64,000 nt of DNA from Paramarasmius palmivorus. Lineage: Eukaryota > Basidiomycota > Agaricomycetes > Agaricales > Marasmiaceae. Location of the stretch: positions 558,001-622,000 of the forward strand of contig JAYKXP010000008.1 in the NCBI GenBank assembly GCA_037176845.1, given 5' to 3'. The position numbers and the translations under genes are program-made. Positions 48,172 through 59,120 of this stretch are shown here, in pieces. The notes beneath the pieces were generated by a model, which worked only from the letters and a program-made list of their open reading frames with translations, was not told the origin of the DNA and did no database searches. The first letter of the stretch is position 1. The number at the start of each line of letters is the position of its first letter.

Positions 48172-49975
48172 ATGTCAATGCTTTTTTCGCCTAGATCATC
48201 AAACGGAGGTCTACCAAATCAGTCTTTCTGGGGAAGATTCAGGCCAAAGAGCAAGGAACCCGACAAGCCGCCACCAATGCCACCAATGGCTCTCACCCGT
48301 CAACGCCTTTTAACCCTCGCTTTTGGCGATATGGAAACAATTTGCACGGTAGGTTTATATATCATCTGTATCGTGCTTGTCGCGAGGCTTACCCCATGCC
48401 CTAGTTGCCGGGTTCTTATGATGTGCGTCACCCCCTCGGAGTGTTTTCATTTCTTCTCATCTTCATTATCGCATAGGAACTTGAAGCTGTTGCCAGAAAC
48501 TGGGCGAAACCACCACCAGACGCTGTATTCACCCTTCGTGTCCCAGTAGAATATGCCTCCATTCATGCCGCTGTGAGTGCACCTTTTTTCTCGTGAATAT
48601 GAATATTTTGCTCAATCGATCGTTAAAGCGTCTCGTTGCGGGCCCATACATCTACGTGTGTACTCTCCTTGCGCTTCATGAACACAACACTCAACGTCGT
48701 CAACCGATAGCTCACAAGCGAAGACTCTTTCCAAATTGCTGCCATGGGTGCACAGGGAATTCGAGTCGAGATTGTTAGTGATGCACCACCGCCTCCAGAT
48801 GAACCTCCGTGAGTAGTATACATCCTATCTGTATCTAACCTACGCTTACTCCGCATCTAGACCACCTCCGTGAGTCGAGCCACACTTCACCCCGTATCCG
48901 GCATCTCACCGCAATACTGTAGGCCTCCGCCCGTTTTGGAAATGCCCGCAACCTTTAACCTAGAACTCGCTCCCGGACAACACGTCGCTCTTGATACTAC
49001 CATCAACTCCGATGAGCTAGATATGGCCCGAATGGAGGATGGTACGACAGTCGATGGTATATTCTGGGGTAAACTGGATATAGTGCACCAGGGTGACACA
49101 CACACCATGGAGTTCAGCGGCACCCGACTAGCCAATCAGCCCGAATACTCTGCCCGAATTCATGTTCGATTCCAAAGTCTTGACAAAGCTAGCCACTGCC
49201 GCAAAGCCTACTGCTGCAAAATGCAACCTCAGCATTCTATCCCCGGAGCAGGCTGTCACTAACGTGATACTCACCTTTTCTCCCTATTGGAAACTTGGTA
49301 CATCATGGCCTCCTGCTGAGCTTGGGCCTGAGGAAAACAAGCTCCAGTACTTTATTCGAATCAACCCTGGAGGAGCACTCGAGCATTTCGAAAGCCAGAT
49401 GGTCACGACGGCCTTGTATTACGAAGCGATGTAAGCACATTTGGTTACTGGCCGTGGTGTAAGAATCATTGACTGTCATTAGACCTGATGCAGGAATGCT
49501 CGAACCCGATGAGGTCATTTCACCCTCGAATGGGTTTGCGATGTCAACTAGAGATTTCATTCCACACCTTATGGGTGTATTAGACCAACTTGGCATGTCA
49601 CTTTATGCCAAAACGAACTTTATCAAGTAGGTGTTCCTCTACGCTAAACCATTTTTTTCGCTAATTACATTTCTTGTTTATAGTAACAACATCTCAACGT
49701 TCAGTGCCCACAAGAACATCGCATATCGGTTCCTTCGTCCGAGTAGGATCGCCGCAGCCGTTGATATAACCATAGAGAGCTGCCCACCATGCGTGTTCAC
49801 GCGGCTCTTCATGCTCTTCCGTGGTCTCACTGACGAAGAAGTCGGGATATTCGACGGAGCTGGTGAGAAGGAAGCGAACAGTTACAATTGGCGGGAAGTA
49901 GTTGGGTGGACAGAGGAATCGAAAGATCCGCAAATGTTCCGAGTTTTGGAGACTTCAGTGCTAGAAGTGACATAG
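48172..49975 (+). CDS. Conserved fungal protein of unknown function, with a 9-nt micro-exon
   Basis: No family recognised. Start MSMLFSPRSSNGGLPNQSFW; then LPGSYDELEAVARNWAKPPP, FTLRVPVEYASIHAA, AGPYIYV, SFQIAAMGAQGIRVEIVSD, a polyproline run, and a long folded-looking part (FNLELAPGQHVALDTTINSD, YWKLGTSWPPAELGPEENKL, FAMSTRDFIPHLMGVLDQLG, RPSRIAAAVDITIESCPPC, NWREVVGWTEESKDPQMF). No signal peptide or TM. The polyproline run is encoded across a 9-base exon at 48861-48869. Frames need one correction near 49175. It shares a 211-bp divergent promoter with the AIM34-like gene. Confidence 0.7.
48861..48869 (+). other. 9-nt micro-exon coding prolines
   Basis: Intron 48809-48860 ends CATCTAG, the exon reads ACCACCTCC, and intron 48870-48922 starts GTGAGT. 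Both flanking donors occur in the same CCTCC|GTGAGT context. The join keeps frame and gives a run of six prolines. Confidence 0.65.
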
Positions 49976-50339
49976 CTGTGAGTCTTGATCTGTTTTTCCT
50001 TCCTGTTTTTGCGGTTCGCCTCTACATACAATATCCATGGACGGAGGATACCTACGTGACCATAATTTTTCCACCTTACTTACCACCTCGACCACGACTG
50101 TATTTTGATCTTCTGTTTATGCATATCTTTACTTGCTGTAGCTATCTTTACTTTGCTTTGGCGTTTGGTACTTGCTTTTGTGGTGTTACTTTTGTTGAAT
50201 CAGAAGAGTTGACAAATGTAACCTCTCGGTGTGACACGTCATGTGAGGTGTGACCTGTGACCTATGACTCCCATGACAAATTGTGTGTCCCCCGAGTCAT
50301 CACCACGCTTGTGTCCGATCCTCCATTTCTCGCGTCGTC
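49976..50339. other. Intergenic upstream of CMR1
   Basis: 364 bases without coding sequence; T-rich around 50060-50190. Presumed 3' UTR of the previous gene plus the CMR1 promoter. Confidence 0.35.
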
Positions 50340-52593
50340 ATGCCCAAACTATCTGAATAGTAAGTAGGAACATTTTATGTTTCGTGAAGATAGCGGTACT
50401 CAAGATATACTAGTGAACTTGAACGCGAAGCGAATATCGCCAGAAACCGCGCCTTGCTCGAACAGCTCGAGCTGAAACAAGCAGTCGAAGAACTCGGTTT
50501 AGCAAAGACCAAACAACCTGCTCCAAAAACTAAAGCGAAACCCATACAGCCATCCAAGAAAGTCAAGAAGGAGCCAGAAGCGCCTAGGAGACAATCAGCG
50601 CGTCTGCGGAGTACGGTCATAGATCCAAATGAGAGTCCGGCGAAGAAACGGAAGCGGGAGGTGCGTGCTCACATTTTTCTCTGTGCTTCGTACGACTCTG
50701 ACGGCGCGCTTTTTTCTAGGCTGAGATAGAAGAACAAAAAGCGAAAGAAGCCGAAGAACGTATCGAAGCTGAGGAACGCGCTAGGCTAGCTAAACGTCCT
50801 CGACATGACGATCTCGAATTGAAGGTTCTCACCGAAGATGACCCCAAGAGTGCTGTATTGCTTGCGACTCATCTTCAATCTGTGACTCAGCAGCCGCGGC
50901 CAGTTGGAAGCGTGGATTCGTTTGATTATAAGGAGGAGAAGCGACATGAGACAGAGGTGGCGGAGTTGCGAGAGAAGATGCAAGGCCTGAAGGTGGTTTC
51001 CAGGGCAAAGGTTACACAAGACAGGATATATTCTGCGGCATATCATCCTGAGCCTACCAAGGACCTCATCTTTTTCGGAGGTGTGTCATACATTACTTTA
51101 CGCGTGTCTCTTACTCACCTTGCGGTGACTCAGACAAACACGGTCAACTCGGCATATGGGATGCTAGAGCACCTCCGGATGAGGTAGATGACGAGGATGC
51201 AGATAATACAGAAGACCGTGAAGGTGGCAAGTATTGGCGTCTACAAGTCCATTGGCCAGCGACATCGAAATCAGTACGTTTTTAGGGGCACGGTCTGACG
51301 TATTTCGCTCATGCTCCGCTCTAGTCCATCTCTTCAGTCAAGTTGGATCCTATAGACTCTCATACGGTGCGAAACCCGTCTGAAACGATATCACGTTTGC
51401 TGATGGATGACAATAGGTCTTCACAAGTTCATACGACTGTACGATACGGTCGCTATCTTTCACCACTGGAGTATCGCGCGAAATCTTTTCATCTGACGAT
51501 ACTCTCATCACGAACGTCGATCTCCCGCCGACCGGTAATGAAATGTGGATATCAGATGCTGCGGGTGGTATCACACATCTTGATCTTCGCCAGCCCAAGT
51601 CGCAAGCCCGGTGGTATGGAGTATCCGATCAAAAAATTGGTTGTGTTAGTGTCAACCCCACACAACCACATTTTCTCGTAACTGCGAGTAACAGTCGGTC
51701 TATGAGGTACGTCAGCGTTGTTTGTATTAGACCAGCGACGCTAATTGGTGAACTAGGATATGGGATACTCGTAAATTGGAGAGTATGAAGTCCACGGGCA
51801 AGACAAGTGGTGATGCACCGATTGAATTTGACTTTGAGACGGTAGATAAATACGTGGAGTCAAAGGCAGGGTCTGGTTGTCTTCGTGCAGACTGGCGGCA
51901 TGACAAATCTGTGAGCTCGGCATATTGGGACCCTAGAGGGCGTAGCATTGTGAGCACATGCTATGATGATGCCCTAAGAAGTATGTGTCTTCTTGTATGA
52001 TGGGCTCAACTGTCCGACCTACATATCCTTCAGTATGGGACTTTGACCCCGTCAAGACGTTTGACAAGCCTGTGCATTCCCGTCAGCCAGACCATCTCAT
52101 CGCATTAGCCACGACTGCCAAACGGTACTTGATTTTCCCCATATCTATCTAGCAAAATTACTCATTGATGTTCGGGTTGTAGGGACGTTGGCTTACGGTG
52201 TTCAAGGCACAGTGGAGCTCGAACCCTAATGCTTATCCTCATTTCACGGTAATTTTTAGTGACTCTTTGCTAGCTTTCGCATTGAGATAGTCGCTTCAGG
52301 TCGGGAATATGCATCACTCTCTAGACATATTCTCTTACAAGGTATGCCATAGCTGACAAGTCTATACTAACTAAGGCTTGACGCTTCCTTCAGGGTGATC
52401 CGATTGCGAAGCTATCAGACAAAACCAAGTAAGCGTGGAACGATCTTAGACTTGCATGCAAGGCACTTACCGAATATACAGGATAACTGCCGTTCAGGCT
52501 GTTACTTGCTCGCACCCTAGCATTGTTGAACGTGCTGCGAGTGGTAATGCTAGTGGACGTTGTGTTTTGTGGGCTCCGAAAGACCTGTTATAG
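50340..52593 (+). CDS. CMR1: WD40 DNA-damage-binding protein CMR1 (WDR76-like)
   Basis: N-terminus MPKLSEYELEREANIARNRA then LLEQLELKQAVEELGL and KPIQPSKKVKKEPEAPRRQS match the basic leader of CMR1. SARLRSTVIDPNESPAKKRK and RIYSAAYHPEPTKDLIFFGD lead into the seven-bladed propeller, with repeats ending in WD-type motifs (GQLGIWDARAPP, EMWISDAAGGITHLDLRQP, MRIWDTRKLESM, RSIVSTCYDDALRIWDFDP). The end is GRCVLWAPKDLL. CMR1 is a nuclear protein of replication-stress foci and histone-linked quality control. Frames slip around 51360-51440; elsewhere exons join well. Confidence 0.9.
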
Positions 52594-52882
52594 GTTCTCC
52601 TTCGATTTTTAACTAGGCATCTATGTTATCTAGGGATATACACTCCATACCATGTACTTAGTACCATCTAATGTCCTACTAGCACAGTGGCATCCGGATT
52701 CCGCATATTACACCCAACGCGAGTCAAAGTCATATGTGCCGCGTGCGGCTGTGCAGCACAGCCTCAAGGCCTTTCAGCTCTTGCCATCATCTTCCTGAAA
52801 ACATTGACAAGACAACAAGTGAGCCTCTACTGTTTCTCTTCTAAAAAAATTCCTGCTCTCAAAGCGCTCCATCACTAGCGTA

Positions 52883-54394
52883 ATGGACCCAATATTACTC
52901 TGCGACAAATGTAGAAACGAATTCACTTTGGATGCGGTTGCGGCTCTTCCGCTTGTCCCCACCGATGTCCTACGGATAAACCAACTTCCACTTCACGCGG
53001 AATTAAAGCAAACACTTCTTCATCTTGAGATGGAGGAGCACGAGCTGGAAAGATGCGATCAGAAGATTCTTCGTCTTCAGGAAAAGGTGGAACAGATGAG
53101 CAAGCACCGACGTACCCTATCAGAGAGGATTGAACGTCGCCGTAGTTGGCTTTCACCCATTCGCAGGTTGCCGGTCGAGATTCTCGAAGAGATTTTTGCC
53201 ATGGTCTGCCTATCCGGTTCTGGATATTCCCTCGACATCTCCGCCGGACAATCCAAACCAACATTGTCCCCACGTTGAACCTCTCGCAAGTCTCTCAACC
53301 ACTGGAGACGCACCGTCAATTCCTCTCCTCGATTATGGTCTACAATCAGGATCGACGTGTCAGCTAGAATCGATACTGTATTTTTGCTCGAGATCTACCT
53401 CATCAACTCGCACAATTATCTACTGGATTTCGACTTTACCGCTGTAATCACCGGAGCAGATATTATTGCGAAACGCAAGGCATTTTATGTCGGTCACACA
53501 TCGATGAGAATGCTTCTCCCCCGCTCTCCTCATCTGGAGAAATTACGTCTCAACATGAACCTGGACATATTCAGATACTTGAGGCTCCGCAAGCCACCAT
53601 CCTTCCCTTGTCTTCGCTATTTCTCGAATATCTCGAGTTTCCCCTTGTTCCCAAACAATATGTTCTGGGATGCCCTGCGCACGGCGCCAAAGCTCACAAA
53701 TGTGGTAACAGATGTGCTTTTACCCCCAGCTATACTGCCATACCATCGGTTGACGGTCCTAGTAATGCCAGAAACCTGTAATTGCAGCGGTTTGTTTGCA
53801 AAACTCAGATTATGCACTGGCCTTCAGTCTCTGCATATTCGCAACTACAATATTAGGCCGAGTGCAGATGAGGCTCCCATTAAAATGGGATCTCTGCGTC
53901 ATCTCTCTGTCTCGGTCCACGGCGATGATATTTCCGACTTCTTCAAATGGTTCACATTACCACAACTAGTTTCTCTTGAAATCACTGTGTGGTCTAGTGC
54001 CCCCACAGAACCAGGCTCTCTCGTACCTTTGGTAGAGCTTCTACGTCGTTCAGAGTGTCCCCTTAGGGACCTCACGCTAGAAATTCCTTACATCTCCCAT
54101 GCCTCGACTCCAGAGCTACATGGGCTCTTCGAACTATGCCCTGGCCTTTGCCGGCTTGAGGTGAACACCTGGGGAGGCAACAAGGGTCAGGAGACGTTCA
54201 TATACAGACTCCTTAATGCTCTTCAAGCATCTACGTCTGATTCACAGGGAATGTTGGTTCCGAATTTAGCCAGACTAAAGGTGACCGAGGACAACGGCAG
54301 CATCGACCCAGACACGGCATTGGTTCTCATGAAGATGGTAGAATCCAGGAATACACGTCGAACCGACAATAAAGGCTATCGTGTGGGACTTTGA
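52883..54394 (+). CDS. F-box protein, tandem paralog 1
   Basis: MDPILLCDKCRNEFTLDAVA carries a CxxC pair, followed by a coiled coil (LERCDQKILRLQEKVEQMSK), the F-box core LSPIRRLPVEILEEIFAMVC, and a W-containing tail. The LRR-like half (53357-54394) has segments such as HLEKLRLNMNLD, LRHLSVSVHGDD and QLVSLEITVWSS. Frame slips near 53275 and 53310 split it, where LNLSQV and NHWRRTVNSSPRLWST should follow directly. Compared with the neighbour at 54741 the two are clear duplicates. Likely an SCF substrate adaptor; target unknown. Confidence 0.82.
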
Positions 54395-54740
54395 CCTGGA
54401 GTTTGGGGAATTGTGGTGTTCCTAGGGAGACGAGTCGGGGAGTTTACCAAATCCAGGAAATGATAGGAGAGGAAATCGACTGCAATATAAAGTGGATTGA
54501 ATCTGCTTCCAACCGAGAATGTTGTCGACGGATAATGAGTGCATATCGTGGATGTATTACTATGTACGCTTAGCGAAGAAATGAAGTTACGCTGTATATC
54601 ATTAAAGCCTGGGAAATTTCGTCGTACCACGATATCTTGTAATTTACCGCTACGTCCACCACTCTGAGGACCTTTATATTAGGCAGGTCAGCGATGGCTT
54701 ATTTTACGCTTTGGTCTCGACTGATTTCGCCCTCAGTTCC
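54395..54740. other. Spacer between tandem F-box genes
   Basis: 346 bases, no gene. It includes the 3' UTR of the first paralog and the promoter of the second. Confidence 0.35.
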
Positions 54741-56368
54741 ATGGAACCGGTCTTGCTTTGCAACAAGTGCGAAGAAAAATTCACGCCCGATACACAAATC
54801 CAAAACTTGCCAATTATTCACACCGACCCACTTCGGTCGAACCAGCTGCCATCCCACACAGAAATACACCAAACACTCTCTTACCTTCAGCTGGAAGAGT
54901 CCGAGCTGAAACGATGTGACCAAGAACTTCATCGCCTACGTAAACCTGTAGAACAGCTGGTCGAGTATCGACGTACTCTTTCGAAGCGAGCTGAGTACCG
55001 GCGATACTGGCTCTCACCCATACGCAGGTTACCGGCTGAAATCCTCGAAGAGATTTTCGCGATCGTGTGTCTACGCCAATCCTACTACTCCCTCAACATC
55101 ATTCTTGAACCAAATGATACGACACTGCCTGCCGCACCCGCATTAATTTTCGCGCAAGTTTGCCATCATTGGAGGCAGGTTGTCAATGGATCTACACGGC
55201 TGTGGTCGTCGATTAGAGTCGATCCATTTGTTGGGGACAAGGCACGTGCTTTATTGGAACACTACCTCACAAGATCGAAGGAACATCCATTGAATATTGA
55301 ACTCTCCGGCGATTTCTCCTTACACAGTGGTGCAGCAGAAGAGCAAGCATCGAGACGCTGCTCCAAGATGATCAAGGCTCTCTATCCCCATTTTTCACAT
55401 ATCGAACGGTTCAATTTCAGCCTAGACAGAGATATATTCGCCTCCATACATGCACCAAACACCCTCAGTTTCCCTTCTCTAAAGTCTCTTCGAAACTCCG
55501 GAAAGTCATTGTCAGATATTCGGCCAAGCTGGTTCTGGGTTATTCTCCGTGACGCACCGCGACTCACGTACGTGGAGAGCGACATTCTTCTAGGGGAATC
55601 CATGGTTCCATATTCTCAACTAACAACTTTGGAGGTCACAGAACCTTCTGATTATGGCCATTTGGTCGCAACTCTCAAGCGCTGTTCAAGTCTGCAGAGC
55701 CTAACAGTAGACGTCTCCGGCACTGTCCCAGTCACCTTGAACACAATTCGCCTCGCATCCTTGCGTTATCTGTCTATCACTGTCCGTAATAAATACATCC
55801 TTTCCACTTTCCTTCGCCAATTCATATTCCCATCATTAGTTTCTCTCGCAATTTCGGTAACGATCGATACTCACTCGACGATGCTAGTGTCACCAATACC
55901 ATCTTTGGTGGAATTCGTACGTCGCTCAGGATGCCAGCTCAACACATTTAGGCTGAGCACAAATTACCTCCCCACATCATACCCCGAACTCTCTGAATTC
56001 CTGGGCTCTGCCCTGGGATGTCTCACATGGAATTCGACACTTCGACAGGCGACATGGATTCGAAGTCTTTCACCCGCACACTTCTTGACGTTCTTCAACA
56101 AGCGCCTGCTTCCGACTCCCGGGAAACGCAGAGTGTTTTGGTTCCCCGTTTGCTCCAACTCGATGTTGCGGAGGAGAACCCTTGGGTTGGCAACAATACT
56201 GTGTCCGTTTTGTTGGACATGATAGAGTCGAGGAATGCGCGCAGGATGGATTTGGGTAAGGAGTTGTGCATCAACCTTGACTTTGGGGGGCTGCACGTCC
56301 TTACCGCGGACTTGACTACGAGATTGAAGGAGCTAGAAGCAAAGGGTGTCAAATGCCACTTAGAATGA
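54741..56368 (+). CDS. F-box protein, tandem paralog 2
   Basis: MEPVLLCNKCEEKFTPDTQI aligns with paralog 1 from residue 1, including the CxxC pair. LKRCDQELHRLRKPVEQL and LSPIRRLPAEILEEIFAIVC follow, then FAQVCHHWRQVVNGSTRLWS, and a long LRR-like part (CSSLQSLTVDVSG, SLRYLSITVRNK). One frame slip near 56010 (one base missing) splits the C-terminus; the true end is MDLGKELCINLDFGGLHVLT to KGVKCHLE at 56368. The body has no intron. Role as for paralog 1. Confidence 0.86.
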
Positions 56369-56562
56369 GGCAGAGGACAATGGATTTTCATATGAGAAAA
56401 ACATAGTACAAGCTTAGATACCATGTACGTGGGCGAGTCAAAGGCGCTCGGCGCCGAATGTTCAGAGTTTTCTTTCCACCGCCATGTGTTTCCCGGCTTT
56501 CTTATCCTCGTCCATCTCTTCGACAATTCGCCACAGCTCACAATCGATACTCAACATATAAA

Positions 56563-57795
56563 ATGGGCAAAAAGAAGTCACAATCTGTTCCTGAGAGTGC
56601 TCTACTTCTTCCTGCTCGCGAAGAAACACAACCGATCGTCGACACTCACACTCATCTTGCTTCAACGTTCGAGTTCTATCGAAGAAAATACAAAAGTGGA
56701 CAGTACGAGAATGTCTACGACTTTGTTAGAGCGGTTTACGAGGGCAAAAAGGTCGAGGCGATTGTGGATGTGTGGTGTGAAGCACCGGTGCAACCACTAT
56801 GGAAAGAGTTTGCTGATTCGGCGTTGAGCGAGGAAGACAGAAAGACAAAATGGGGCGGTTTAGAGTATTGGTTCGTCATGGGTGAGCACAATCTCTATTT
56901 TACACATAAATTCCTCGGGTTGACTGTCCTCTAGGTGTCCATCCGTGAGTAGATGAAGCTATTCAGTCAAAATCTCGGCCCTCATCGCAACTCTAGACAT
57001 GAAGCAAAACTATATACAGATGATGTCGAGTGTGACATGCAAGTCTATTAATTAGTCCGATTATAAAAAATGCTGACCGACGGTATTAGCTTGGAAGCAA
57101 TGAAGCATCCTCGATGCGTTGGCTGGGGAGAAATCGGTCTTGATTATCATTACGATTTATCACCCCGGGAGATACAACAAACTGTCTTTACTCGTCAGCT
57201 GGAGCACGCTGTCAAACTGGGCAAGCCCTTGACGATACACACCAGGGAAGCAGAGGATGATACTGAGAGAATTTTGAAGGAGATCGTTCCCAAAGACCAC
57301 CGCGTCCGTATTAATTCTAACCTCTGTCTCAGCGTCACTAACATGCATCGCAGATACACATACACTGCTTCACCGACTCGCCTGATTTCGCTCACAGACT
57401 GCTGGACCACTTCCCGAACCTCTACATCGGTATTACGGGTATGACACTGTTGCACTGATAGTCAACCCCATGTTAACTCTTTTGCAGGTGTTGTGACCTT
57501 TGCGACAAACCTCAATACTGCAGAAGCTGTGCGACGAATGGGACCATCTGGGCTACGTATTCTTTTGGAGACAGACGCACCGTACATGGTTCCGTCCAAT
57601 ATTTATTCCTCCATTCCTACGCTAGGCGGATCTCGTCTACCCTTGTCGCACAGCGCGATGATACCATGGACGACTGATTTCGTTGCTGGTATCTTCAATG
57701 GCAAGGATCAAGATGGTGATGCAGCACAAGTATGTGACAGTGAAACTGTACTGAAAGTGGGCAGGGAGAATGCAAGGAAGATGTATGGGGTGTAG
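56563..57795 (+). CDS. TatD-family metal-dependent hydrolase (DNase)
   Basis: TIM-barrel nuclease of the TatD group. Metal-site motifs in order: PIVDTHTHLAST (HxH), YWFVMGVHPHEAKLYTDD (GVHPHE), WGEIGLDYHYDLSP (catalytic Glu), GKPLTIHTREAEDDTE, RIHIHCFTDSPDFAHRLL, and LRILLETDAPYMVP (Asp). Exons join cleanly, including a 10-nt micro-exon (56935-56944) and a GC-AG intron (57039-57089). An in-frame upstream Met at 56458 adds a basic leader free of acidic residues (MFRVFFPPPCVSRLSYPRPS), so a mitochondrial form is possible. Family members are 3'-5' exonucleases linked to DNA repair and apoptosis-type DNA breakdown. Confidence 0.92.
56935..56944 (+). other. 10-nt micro-exon in the TatD gene
   Basis: GTGTCCATCC between intron 56882-56934 and intron 56945-56996. 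Spliced, it supplies Val-His-Pro of the conserved GVHPHE motif, so it is needed for the active site and very likely real. Confidence 0.8.
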
Positions 57796-57885
57796 ATGTG
57801 TGGTTTGTAGACGTGAATATTATTAGAAAGTTATGTTAATAGTACAATCCGCGTTCATCCGCTCTTTGACTCTTCTATCTACGTG

Positions 57886-58527
57886 TCATGGTTTACCTCC
57901 CGAATCGAGCGCCGCCAGGTGGTCGACTAGATCATCCATTACAGACCTTGTATGCCGATGTCCTGGATTAGCTGGATTGCTAGGAGTTCCTGAACCGCTC
58001 GCTTGTTGCTCTGTTGGCTGAAGAGGTACCGAAGACGTTCGTGTAGGAACCAAAACACCTTGAGGGTCAAAGCCTGGCGCAATCTTCCGCAGCGCTTCTC
58101 GTTTCCTCCGTTCCTTCTCATCTTCGCGAGCTTTCATATACGCTTCTCGTCGTGTTGCATGAGCTGCTAGTGTCGATCTTCGCGATGCTTCCATTGTCAG
58201 AATATGAGGCTCGAGTGTGAATGGATACGCAAACTGATCCAGAATTGAGGACGAGATTATAGAACCAAACATAGAACGTACATAAGCTGTCACTGAATCT
58301 GGCAAAGGATGTATGTCTGGAGGAAGCTGTGTCTAGATGTTTGTGAGCCTTCTTTGCCGTCCCACCAGGTTGCCGGTCAGAATCCACTCACCGGTCGAGG
58401 AACACGAAGACTGGGTGACTTGATCAGTGGGATATGTGAGATGGCATCGTAGGGAGCTTTACGAGGAACATGTTCAGAAACTGTTGAACTTGTGAACCAG
58501 AAATCGCTGACATTTGTCGTTTGCCAT
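57886..58527 (-). CDS. Small conserved-looking protein, unknown function
   Basis: From the minus-strand ATG at 58527: MPWQTTNVSDFWFTSSTVSE, VPRKAPYDAISHIPLIKSPS, LRVPRP, an intron (about 58333-58393), LPDSVTAYVRSMFGSIISSS, LEPHILTMEASRRSTLAAHA, then a basic charged helix (REDEKERRKREALRKIA) and a low-complexity Ser/Pro end closing with VDHLAALDSGGKP. About 190 residues, no TM or signal peptide. I do not recognise the family. It is convergent with the TatD gene, with about 90 bases between stop codons. Confidence 0.6.
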
Positions 58528-59120
58528 GGCACTGGAGTACGAGGTTGTTAAAACGTTAAAGACCTAGATGATGGTAGAGAAGAAGGGAATAGATAGATAG
58601 ATAGAACCGCTAATGACATCCAGACTAATTACACGTGCATGAAAGATCCTTTAGAGCTCCGGTACCAACCATTCCAATTCTCACTACATTCCCCAGATCA
58701 ACTGCTTCCTCAATTAAGCATGAGCATCAAACAACGGAGCTGCACCATAAAGCGTGCGTCGCACAATACTGTCATGTCCTAAGAGTACGGGTGTTGGTAA
58801 TCATGTGCCCATAGTGCCACCATAATCTATTGCCATGCGACTAAAGTAAGCAGCATGGGGTCGCTACAATTTCCTGTAACGTTCAGCATGTTGTGACCTC
58901 ATAAGGTTCGTGCCCTTGTCCGTAAGAGAGGTATTCTAGATCCAAGGTCAAATCGTTCGACTCCTGTTTAAAAAGTTCGGGTTAGGCATTCAAGTAAACA
59001 GATCGACCAAGTCAAACCTCCTTACTATGAATCCCTTCCCTATTTCCACCGACTGAGAAGACTGATGGATGATAATGAACAGTTGAGCCACATCAAACCA
59101 CACCGGACGAACAGCAGGAA
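58528..59120. other. 593 bases without a gene
   Basis: Between the small protein and the 3' end of the DUF6534-type gene (both minus). It contains a short GATA microsatellite near 58591-58605. A TTCGACTCC box near 58950 looks like a tRNA B-box, but no tRNA folds there. Confidence 0.4.

Noticed and set aside
58885..58970. A tRNA gene suggested by TTCGACTCC
   Set aside because: The flanking bases cannot form a T stem and no matching A box or acceptor stem was found.
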